This document shows positions 1-5,913 of a DNA stretch of 10,721 bases, piece by piece. The notes under the pieces are model-generated. The model did no database searches and had not been told where the DNA came from. It saw only the letters and a list, made by a program, of their open reading frames with translations. The stretch lies in NCBI GenBank assembly GCA_964492185.1, contig CAZBJH010000118.1, positions 1 to 10,721 of the forward strand. The letters run 5' to 3'. Within the stretch, counting starts at the first letter, position 1; each line of letters begins with the position of its first letter. The DNA is from JAFGSZ01 sp964492185. GTDB taxonomy: Bacteria; Bacteroidota; Bacteroidia; Bacteroidales; UBA10428. The position numbers and the translations under genes were made by a program.

Positions 1-48
1 AGTGGTATACTTTTGAAATGAAATAGTGGTATGGTTTTCAAGTGAAGG
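1..48. repeat. Two imperfect 24-bp tandem repeats, possible IS end
   Basis: Units 1-24 and 25-48 share 18 of 24 positions. Both follow the pattern AGTGGTAT-nn-TTTT-n-AA-n-TGAA. Short degenerate repeats in direct array are typical of the multiple terminal repeats at IS21-family ends, so this may be a terminus or remnant of such an element. No istA/istB-like ORF lies in the window. The family assignment comes from memory of pattern and is weak, while the repeat itself is directly visible. Because the window begins exactly at the first unit, more copies could lie upstream. Confidence 0.5.
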
Positions 49-251
49 AAACAAAGGTTAAAGGATTATTCCGGTTCGCGTCATCCCTTGCAATCAAAAC
101 ATTGAACACCTTATTATTGGCGTTGCCCTGCAATAGGCCCGGCTTTCGACCTTTTGCATCTGCCCCGGACATGATATATGCACAATACAGGGGGAATACG
201 CCGGCAGTATTTATAATCATCCTAAATAAGGGAAAATCTGATGAAAAGCAA
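49..251. other. Gene-free left flank upstream of the rnf operon
   Basis: I see no convincing gene here. Short open frames exist on both strands (about 42-308 on + and 38-220 on -), but neither resembles a known protein and neither has a recognisable translation start context. A weak inverted repeat (AATAC at 195-199, GTATT at 207-211, with GCCGGC in the loop) could be a remnant terminator of an upstream gene, but no T-run follows. Part of this stretch may belong to the element suggested by the repeats at the window start. Confidence 0.4.
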
Positions 252-281
252 TTTCTACTTTATCAAACATATTTATATTTG
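252..281 (+). promoter_or_regulatory. Likely rnf operon promoter (Bacteroidota type)
   Basis: TATATTTG at 274-281 matches the Bacteroidota -7 consensus TAnnTTTG. TTTC at 252-255, 18 bp upstream, is a one-mismatch fit to the -33 TTTG box. Transcription would start near 286-290. That leaves almost no leader for an ATG at 296 but about 20 nt for the in-frame ATG at 308. It is the only good promoter candidate ahead of the operon, and no convincing promoter was seen between the operon genes. Confidence 0.5.
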
Positions 282-295
282 TATCTTTCGTTTAC

Positions 296-739
296 ATGGC
301 TATACTGATGGATTCTACGGGTTGTTATGAACAACAGGGTGTTGTTAAAGAAATACAGGAAGGATTAGTAACAGTAAACTTTAGCAATGCCTCACTTTGT
401 GCTGCATGCCATGCAAAAGGAGTATGCGGTATGAGCAATATTCAGCAACAATCAGTGCAGATAAGGGATTCGTCAGGTACGATCAGAAATGGCGACAGAG
501 TAAAGATCAGGATGCGTAAGACGTTGGGAATGAAAGCACTAATGCTTGGATATATCTTTCCTTTTATCCTGTTGATACTTGTTTTGATCATATTAACTGC
601 ATCGGGCAATGATGAGTTGACAGCCGGACTGGTATCCCTTGCCAGCCTTGTACCATATTATGTAGCATTGTTTTTTTTCAGGGAAAAGATCAGTAAGGCA
701 TTTGTTTTTGAAATAGAAAAGATCGACAGACATGAATGA
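296..739 (+). CDS. rseC: RseC-family SoxR-reducing/Rnf accessory protein
   Basis: This small membrane protein belongs to the RseC/MucC family, whose genes accompany Rnf (Rsx) operons. In E. coli RseC acts with RsxABCDGE to reduce SoxR, but in Bacteroidota its exact role is unclear. Residues 35-44 form a Cys motif (CAACHAKGVC, C-x2-C-x5-C) typical of the family and suited to metal or Fe-S binding. Two hydrophobic helices lie at about 81-102 and 110-128, followed by a short charged tail. The length (147 aa) fits the family. The start is uncertain: the in-frame ATG at 308 gives a protein beginning MDSTGCYEQQG, which fits the predicted transcription start better. Neither ATG has a Shine-Dalgarno. 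The last 8 bp overlap rnfB, so translation of the two is probably coupled. Confidence 0.85.
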   Translation: MAILMDSTGCYEQQGVVKEIQEGLVTVNFSNASLCAACHAKGVCGMSNIQQQSVQIRDSSGTIRNGDRVKIRMRKTLGMKALMLGYIFPFILLILVLIILTASGNDELTAGLVSLASLVPYYVALFFFREKISKAFVFEIEKIDRHE

Positions 740-1670
740 TGTTTTGCTATATACAATATTATCACTAAGCTCTTTGGGAGTGCTGGCAGCAGTAGTGTTA
801 TATTTTGTATCTCAAAAGTTTAAGGTATATGAGGACCCGAGAATTGATGAGGTTGAAGAGGTCTTGCCTGCTGCCAACTGCGGGGGGTGCGGATTTGCAG
901 GTTGCAGGAATTTTGCTGAAGCCTGTGTGAAGTCCGATAGCCTGGAGAATTTATATTGCCCTGTAGGAGGTAATGATACAATGGCTAAGGTAGCAAAAAT
1001 TATGGGCTATGAATCCGTGGAACAGGAACCAAAGGTAGCTGTTTTACGCTGCAACGGAGCATGTGAGTTCAGACCCAAAAAATCACATTATGACGGAGTT
1101 GCGTCCTGTGCTGTTGAGGCGGCATTGTATGGCGGCGATACAGGTTGTCAATATGGTTGCCTGGGTTTTGGGGACTGTGTTGAGGCATGTGATTTTGATG
1201 CATTGCATATGGATCCGGAAACAGACCTGCCTGTGGTAACCGATGAAAATTGCACTGCATGCGGAGCATGCGTGGAAGCCTGTCCGAGGAACCTGTTCGA
1301 ATTGAGAAAAAGGGCGAAGCGTGATCGAAAGATCTATGTTGCCTGTATGAATGAAGATAAAGGCGGGATAGCCAAAAAAAATTGTGAGGTTGCATGCATA
1401 GGATGCGGTAAGTGTCTTAAAGTTTGCCCGTTCGATGCTATTACTATGAATAATAACCTGGCGTTTATTGATTCTGATAAATGTAAACTGTGCCGTAAGT
1501 GTGTGCCGGTATGCCCGACAAATTCAATTATTGAAGTGGGTTTTCCGCCACGCAAAACAAAAGAAAAGACATCAGGCAAGGAAAAGGAAAAACCTGAAGG
1601 ATCAGCTGCTCCTGAAGTAGCGGCAAAAGATGATCGATCTTCAGGAAAATCATCAAATAATAAAGAATAA
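732..1670 (+). CDS. rnfB: Rnf complex subunit RnfB, multi-cluster ferredoxin-like protein
   Basis: RnfB is the electron-input subunit that takes electrons from reduced ferredoxin and passes them into the membrane complex. An N-terminal membrane helix spans about residues 4-27. A four-Cys [4Fe-4S] domain follows (C50, C53, C58, C76 in NCGGCGFAGC), then a Cys-rich stretch (C107, C111, C126, C139, C143, C149, C153). Two classical ferredoxin motifs are clear at C174/177/180/184 and C251/254/257/261, and another at C222/225/228/232. Five or more clusters are therefore plausible, as in the long RnfB of anaerobes rather than the shorter proteobacterial form. The tail from about 270 is Lys/Glu/Ser-rich and probably disordered. 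The 312-aa length fits Bacteroidota homologs. The start overlaps rseC by 8 bp, and rnfC begins 1 bp after the stop if its GTG start is used. Confidence 0.95.
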   Translation: MNDVLLYTILSLSSLGVLAAVVLYFVSQKFKVYEDPRIDEVEEVLPAANCGGCGFAGCRNFAEACVKSDSLENLYCPVGGNDTMAKVAKIMGYESVEQEPKVAVLRCNGACEFRPKKSHYDGVASCAVEAALYGGDTGCQYGCLGFGDCVEACDFDALHMDPETDLPVVTDENCTACGACVEACPRNLFELRKRAKRDRKIYVACMNEDKGGIAKKNCEVACIGCGKCLKVCPFDAITMNNNLAFIDSDKCKLCRKCVPVCPTNSIIEVGFPPRKTKEKTSGKEKEKPEGSAAPEVAAKDDRSSGKSSNNKE

Positions 1671-1671
1671 A

Positions 1672-3000
1672 GTGCTCAGGACATTTGCAAAAGGAGGTGT
1701 TCATCCTCCGGAAAATAAATTATCTGCAGGGGCCGGTATTGTTGATATGCCCGTTTCGGGAACTCTTGTTATTCCATTATCACAGCATCTTGGCGTGCCT
1801 TCAAAACCGGTGGTTGAAAGAGGGCAGGAGGTGAAAACAGGTGAGCTTATTGCCAAAAGCGAAGGATTCGTTTCGGCAAATATTCATTCTCCGGCTTCAG
1901 GCAAAGTGCAGAAGATCGATAAAGCCCTTGACAGCAGCGGGTATAAGAGGGATGTAATAATTATTCAAACTTCGGGTGACGAGTGGATAGACACTATTGA
2001 CAGAAGCGGTGAGCTCCAAAAGAATATCAGCAAATCCCGCGAAGAGATACTGCAAAAGATCAATGAGGCGGGTATAGTGGGTATGGGGGGAGCAACCTTT
2101 CCGTCTCACGTGAAGCTTACAGTTCCCCGGGGTAAGATAGCTACCCACTTGATAATAAACGGGGTGGAATGTGAACCCTATCTCACATCAGATCATGCCC
2201 TGATGATGAGTAAAGCCCGGGAATTGATGGTGGGTATACAGATATTGAAAAAAGCCCTGGATGTTGACACTGCCATAGTGGGTATCGAGAATAACAAGCC
2301 GGATGCCATTGATCATTTAACACAGATTGCCAAAGGGTATAGTGGTATCAAAGTGGTGGCACTTAAAGTGAAATATCCGCAGGGTGGTGAAAAACAGCTT
2401 ATCAAAGCATTGATAAACCGTGAAGTGCCCGCGGGCGGATTACCTATTGATGTGGGCACGGTGGTTCATAATGTGGGAACTACATTTGCTGTATACGAGG
2501 CAATTCAAAAGAACAAGCCGCTGATCGAGCGGATTATTACGGTGACTGGAAAAGATATTAAAAATCCCTCTAATTTTCGTGTAAGAATAGGTACTCCTGT
2601 TGCAGAGCTGATTGAAGAGGTTGGTGGTTTGCCTGAAAATGCCGGTAAGATACTCAGCGGTGGTCCTATGATGGGGAAAGCCCTGAATGATTTGAATATT
2701 CCGGTTACAAAAGGAACATCAGGAATTACCGTCCTTCCTGAAAGTGAAGCAAAACGAAAAAAAACGGAACCCTGTATAAGATGTTCCAGATGTGTTTCCG
2801 TTTGTCCGATGAACCTGGAACCTTATTTGCTAATGTCCTACGCGCAAAATGACATGTTTGAGCAACTGGAAAAGCGTCATGTGATGGATTGTATTGAATG
2901 CGGGTCATGCAGCTTTATATGTCCCTCGAGCCGGCCCTTGCTCGATTATATCAGACTGGGAAAATCAAATGTTGGAAAAATTATAAGATCAAGAAAATAA
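1672..3000 (+). CDS. rnfC: Rnf complex subunit RnfC (NADH/FMN and Fe-S subunit)
   Basis: RnfC is the peripheral subunit that reduces NAD+, related to the 51-kDa subunit of complex I. From the GTG start at 1672 the protein is 442 aa and opens MLRTFAKGGVHPPENKLSAG, the usual family N-terminus. An ATG at 1630 would add 14 residues and a 41-bp overlap with rnfB, which looks less natural. In order it has an RnfC N-terminal biotinyl/lipoyl-like fold (to about 90), the nucleotide/flavin-binding region with GMGGATFPSH (137-146) and NGVECEPYLTSD (163-174), an SLBB-like stretch (about 302-336), and two [4Fe-4S] motifs (C368/371/374/378 and C407/410/413/417). It lacks the long Ala/Lys-rich C-terminal extension of E. 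coli RsxC. The rnfD start follows its stop by 2 bp. Confidence 0.94.
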   Translation: MLRTFAKGGVHPPENKLSAGAGIVDMPVSGTLVIPLSQHLGVPSKPVVERGQEVKTGELIAKSEGFVSANIHSPASGKVQKIDKALDSSGYKRDVIIIQTSGDEWIDTIDRSGELQKNISKSREEILQKINEAGIVGMGGATFPSHVKLTVPRGKIATHLIINGVECEPYLTSDHALMMSKARELMVGIQILKKALDVDTAIVGIENNKPDAIDHLTQIAKGYSGIKVVALKVKYPQGGEKQLIKALINREVPAGGLPIDVGTVVHNVGTTFAVYEAIQKNKPLIERIITVTGKDIKNPSNFRVRIGTPVAELIEEVGGLPENAGKILSGGPMMGKALNDLNIPVTKGTSGITVLPESEAKRKKTEPCIRCSRCVSVCPMNLEPYLLMSYAQNDMFEQLEKRHVMDCIECGSCSFICPSSRPLLDYIRLGKSNVGKIIRSRK

Positions 3001-3002
3001 CA

Positions 3003-4004
3003 ATGAGTAAGTTTTTAACGGTTTCACCGTCACCCCATATATTTGCAGGTTCCGCGATAAACAAGCTGATGACAGGGGTGGTCATTGCATTGCTGCCGGC
3101 ATTTGTTGTGTCGGTAGTATTTTATGGTACAGGAGCAATTATTGTTACACTGTTATCGGTTCTTTTCTGCGTGTTGTTTGAATACCTGATACAGAAATTT
3201 ATTCTGAACACAGAGGTCAGGGTGAACGACGGATCGGCAGTTGTTACCGGTGTGCTGCTGGCATTTAATCTTCCCTCAAATCTGCCCTGGTGGATTATTA
3301 TGACAGGTGCCCTGGTTGCTATTGGTATAGGTAAAATGACTTTTGGCGGTCTGGGAAATAATCCTTTTAATCCTGCACTTGTGGGAAGGGTTTTTTTATT
3401 GATATCTTTCCCCGTGCAGATGACGACTTATCCCGTGCCGGCTGGATTTGATACGGGATATGCCGATGCTGTTACCGGGGCTACACCCCTTAGTATTATA
3501 AAGGAGGGCTTGAGCAATAATATGACTATTCCCGAACTGATGAAGGAGGTTCCCGGCTACTGGGAATTATTTATCGGTAAGCTGGGAGGATCATTGGGTG
3601 AAATAGCCGGTGCAGCGCTGATCCTGGGATTGATCTATATGTTGATAAGGAAGATCATCACCTGGCATATTCCTGTCAGCATCATTGTTACAATTGTTCT
3701 TTTTACCGGTATTCTCTGGCAAATTGACCCGCGGACAAATGCCGACCCTCTTTTTCATCTCTTAACGGGAGGTATTTTACTTGGTGCAATTTTTATGGCT
3801 ACCGATTATGTTACTTCACCAATGACATACTTAGGGATGATCATATATGGAGTTGGAATAGGATTGATAACAGTGATCATAAGGGTTTTCGGATCTTATC
3901 CCGAAGGTGTTTCATTTGCCATTCTCATTATGAATGGTTTTGTCCCTGTTATTAACAGGTATATTAAACCAAAAAGGTTTGGAGAGGAGGTGAAAAATGG
4001 CTAA
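3003..4004 (+). CDS. rnfD: Rnf complex membrane subunit RnfD (covalent FMN)
   Basis: RnfD is an integral membrane protein related to NqrB and is part of the electron and ion path. The start at 3003 gives MSKFLTVSPSPHIF, the normal family N-terminus, and 333 aa. The longer open frame beginning inside rnfC is not needed. The covalent flavin motif is visible as DAVTGATPLS, with Thr161 the expected FMN attachment site for the ApbE flavin transferase. GGLGNNPFNPALVGR (115-129) and MATDYVTSP (265-273) are conserved family segments, and most of the rest is hydrophobic helices. No Shine-Dalgarno is seen, so translation is likely coupled to rnfC. The end overlaps rnfG by 8 bp. ApbE itself is not encoded in this window. 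Confidence 0.94.
   Translation: MSKFLTVSPSPHIFAGSAINKLMTGVVIALLPAFVVSVVFYGTGAIIVTLLSVLFCVLFEYLIQKFILNTEVRVNDGSAVVTGVLLAFNLPSNLPWWIIMTGALVAIGIGKMTFGGLGNNPFNPALVGRVFLLISFPVQMTTYPVPAGFDTGYADAVTGATPLSIIKEGLSNNMTIPELMKEVPGYWELFIGKLGGSLGEIAGAALILGLIYMLIRKIITWHIPVSIIVTIVLFTGILWQIDPRTNADPLFHLLTGGILLGAIFMATDYVTSPMTYLGMIIYGVGIGLITVIIRVFGSYPEGVSFAILIMNGFVPVINRYIKPKRFGEEVKNG
3985..3992 (+). promoter_or_regulatory. Strong Shine-Dalgarno for rnfG
   Basis: AGGAGGTG lies inside the 3' end of rnfD, with AGGAGG ending 6 nt before the rnfG ATG at 3997. It is a near-complete match to the anti-Shine-Dalgarno. This is notable because Bacteroidota genes usually lack such sites, and most other starts in this operon show none. 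It confirms the rnfG start. Confidence 0.75.
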
Positions 4005-4590
4005 AAAAGAATCTACTTTTCTGAACATGGTGTTCACCCTCCTGATAGTTACACTGGTGGCATCTGCTGCACTTGGATTTGTTTATGAGCTGACAAAGGA
4101 ACCTATCAAATCTGCCAAAAATGCGAAAAAAGATCTGGCTATTCAGCGTGTAATGCCTGAATATACGAATAATCCTTCCAATGATGTGAAAGCTGTTGCT
4201 GTTGATAATGATACGGTTTATATTTATTATGCAGTTAATAATAAGGATACGGTAGGTATAGCAGTAGAAACTTTTACAAATGAAGCTTTCGGTGGCAATA
4301 TGAAGCTAATGGTGGGGTTTGTCCCGGATGGAACGATAAGGGAGATCGCTGTGATTGAACATAAGGAGACACCCGGGCTCGGGGATAAGATCCTGCAGGC
4401 GAAATCCGACTGGAGCGTTCAGTTTGAAGGTAAAAACCCCGATGATTTTCAGATCAGCGTGAAAAAAGACGGGGGTGATGTTGATGCCATAACTGCATCC
4501 ACGATAACATCGCGCGCTTATTGCGATGCCGTAAAACGTGCATATGAAGTATTTAAGAAAGGAGGTATAACAGATGAACCAGGTCAGTAA
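3997..4590 (+). CDS. rnfG: Rnf complex subunit RnfG (periplasmic FMN-binding)
   Basis: RnfG is a single-helix membrane-anchored protein with a periplasmic FMN-binding domain, related to NqrC. The helix lies at about residues 9-30, after a short Lys-rich cytoplasmic end. The FMN_bind domain fills roughly 85-185, including ETPGLGDK (124-131) and the flavinylation region DAITASTITSRA (163-174). The usual attachment motif is S/T-G-A-T. Here it reads T-A-S-T, with the acceptor Thr169 kept. I think this is a lineage variant rather than loss of function, but I cannot prove it. The length of 197 aa is normal. It overlaps rnfD by 8 bp and rnfE by 17 bp. Confidence 0.92.
   Translation: MAKKESTFLNMVFTLLIVTLVASAALGFVYELTKEPIKSAKNAKKDLAIQRVMPEYTNNPSNDVKAVAVDNDTVYIYYAVNNKDTVGIAVETFTNEAFGGNMKLMVGFVPDGTIREIAVIEHKETPGLGDKILQAKSDWSVQFEGKNPDDFQISVKKDGGDVDAITASTITSRAYCDAVKRAYEVFKKGGITDEPGQ
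4558..4566 (+). promoter_or_regulatory. Strong Shine-Dalgarno for rnfE
   Basis: AAAGGAGGT sits in the last codons of rnfG, with the AGGAGG core ending 8 nt before the rnfE ATG at 4574. It is a full match to the canonical site, again unusual for this phylum. It fixes the rnfE start within the 17-bp overlap. Confidence 0.75.
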
Positions 4591-5185
4591 TTTTACCAAG
4601 GGATTCCTGAAGGAGAACCCGGTGTTTGTACTGTTTTTGGGTTTATGTCCAACGCTGGGTACGACCAGTTCTGCTTTTAATGGTCTGGGTATGGGACTGG
4701 CGACCACCTTCGTGCTGGTGATGTCGAATTTTGTTGTGTCGCTTGTTGCCGGGCAGATCCCCCAGAAGGTGCGTATCCCGGCTTATATTGTTATTATCGC
4801 CTCATTTGTAACCATTGTTGATCTGCTTATGAGTGCTTATATGAATACACCTGGTCCGCATGGTGAACCCAGCTTATATGACCAGCTCGGGATATTTATT
4901 CCTTTGATCGTTGTTAACTGTATTGTTCTGGGCAGAGCCGAAGCTTTTGCATCAAAGAATTCTGTTGTCACATCACTGGTTGATGGTTTGGGCATGGGAC
5001 TGGGATTTGCATTTGCACTTACCATGCTGGGAGCGGTAAGAGAGATACTTGGAAGCGGTTCGCTGTTCGGAATGAAATTTATAGAAGGTGATGCTATTCT
5101 TTTGTTCGTGAGTCCACCGGGTGCTTTTATCGCCCTTGGGTTTTTAATAATGTTGATAAACCGGCTAAAACAAAAAATCGCGTGA
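4574..5185 (+). CDS. rnfE: Rnf complex membrane subunit RnfE
   Basis: RnfE is a polytopic membrane protein of the RnfA/RnfE/NqrD/NqrE family. It pairs with RnfA in an inverted arrangement to form the core through which electrons cross the membrane. The family Cys residues that hold the shared [2Fe-2S] cluster are visible at C25 (LGLCPTLG) and C116 (VVNCIVLGRAEAFA). GLGFAFALTMLGAVREILGS is the conserved second-half segment. About six hydrophobic helices fill the 203 aa. A short hydrophilic loop (about 90-103, NTPGPHGEPS) precedes the second Cys helix. There is a 4-bp gap to rnfA. Confidence 0.94.
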   Translation: MNQVSNFTKGFLKENPVFVLFLGLCPTLGTTSSAFNGLGMGLATTFVLVMSNFVVSLVAGQIPQKVRIPAYIVIIASFVTIVDLLMSAYMNTPGPHGEPSLYDQLGIFIPLIVVNCIVLGRAEAFASKNSVVTSLVDGLGMGLGFAFALTMLGAVREILGSGSLFGMKFIEGDAILLFVSPPGAFIALGFLIMLINRLKQKIA

Positions 5186-5189
5186 CATT

Positions 5190-5765
5190 ATGGAATATGT
5201 ATTGATAATTATATCGGCTGTTTTTGTTAATAATATTGTATTGCATCAGTTTCTCGGTATATGCCCCTTCATTGGTGTTTCCGGCAAAGTTGACACGGCT
5301 CTCGGGATGACCGGCGCAGTTACTTTTGTGATGGTTATTGCTACCCTTTTTACATATATCCTCCAAAACTATGTTCTGCTGCCCCTGGGTATACCGTTTA
5401 TGCAAACTGTGGTTTTTATCCTGGTCATTGCATCGCTGGTACAACTCGTTGAAATCATTTTGAAAAAGGTCAGTCCGGCCCTTTATCAGGCTCTGGGTAT
5501 ATTTCTTCCCCTGATAACAACAAACTGTGCTATTTTGGGAGTAGCTATACTGGCAGTGCAAAAAGACTTCGATTTGCTTGGGAGTGTTGTGTTTGCTGCG
5601 GCCAATGCCGTGGGGTTCGGACTTGCATTAATCACTTTTTCAGGTATTCGTGAACAGCTCGACCTTGTTGATGTACCCGAAGGAATGAAAGGTGTTCCTA
5701 TTGCTTTTATTATTGCCGGCCTGTTGGCCATGGCATTTATGGGTTTTGCCGGTATTGTGAAATAG
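5190..5765 (+). CDS. rnfA: Rnf complex membrane subunit RnfA
   Basis: RnfA is the partner of RnfE in the membrane core. The cluster Cys residues are C25 (FLGICPFIG) and C113 (TTNCAILGVAI), mirroring those in RnfE. The protein has 191 aa and about six helices, and ends MGFAGIVK at the usual family length, so it is intact. It is the last gene of the operon. Its TAG stop (5763-5765) lies within the left inverted repeat of the following MITE-like element, so insertion may have supplied the stop codon or trimmed one or two residues. No ordinary terminator follows. The palindromic element itself is the only candidate structure for ending the transcript. Confidence 0.95.
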   Translation: MEYVLIIISAVFVNNIVLHQFLGICPFIGVSGKVDTALGMTGAVTFVMVIATLFTYILQNYVLLPLGIPFMQTVVFILVIASLVQLVEIILKKVSPALYQALGIFLPLITTNCAILGVAILAVQKDFDLLGSVVFAAANAVGFGLALITFSGIREQLDLVDVPEGMKGVPIAFIIAGLLAMAFMGFAGIVK

Positions 5766-5906
5766 TGTCCGTTCATAAAGTTGGCAAAATGTTTTACCGG
5801 CCATAGCAAAATATTACAGGCACATATCTTTTTCAACTACCGCGAGTCTGTGACTAGCGGCATATGGAAATAACGCGGCAAATGGGACTTTATGGACAGA
5901 CACTAT
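5762..5906. mobile_element. MITE-like element of about 145 bp with terminal inverted repeats
   Basis: The left end (5762-5781) and the reverse complement of the right end (5887-5906) agree at 18 of 20 bases, with consensus TAGTGTCYGTYCATAAAGT. A TA at each boundary is compatible with a TA target duplication, but this is not certain because TA also belongs to the repeat. No ORF of useful size lies inside. An internal hairpin lies at 5840-5860 (CCGCGAGTC, loop TGT, GACTAGCGG; 8 of 9 bp paired). A related sequence starts at about 10638. The element fills the space between two convergent genes, from the rnfA stop codon to 8 bp before the peptidase stop. It may be a non-autonomous derivative of a transposon. 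The family is not identified. Confidence 0.7.
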
Positions 5907-5913
5907 ATAGACA

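Noticed and set aside
195..211. AATAC...GTATT inverted repeat as a terminator
   Set aside because: Only 5 bp of stem and no T-run follows. Too weak to call.
38..220. 60-codon open frame on the minus strand
   Set aside because: Short and unrecognised with no start context. It may be decayed element sequence, but I cannot support it as a gene.
42..308. 88-codon open frame on the plus strand
   Set aside because: No recognisable domain, unlike any family I know, overlaps the likely rnf promoter and the rseC start, and begins inside the IS-like repeat.
1691..1709. GGAGG/CCTCC hairpin just after the rnfC start, resembling a Shine-Dalgarno with its own complement
   Set aside because: The bases encode the conserved family residues GGVHPP, so the pairing is readily explained by coding constraint.
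2898..3002. Upstream extension of rnfD into rnfC
   Set aside because: The extra 35 residues overlap a conserved Fe-S motif region of rnfC in another frame. The ATG at 3003 matches the family N-terminus.
3543..3550. AAGGAGGT inside rnfD
   Set aside because: No start codon follows at a usable distance. It is an internal purine run encoding Lys-Glu-Val.
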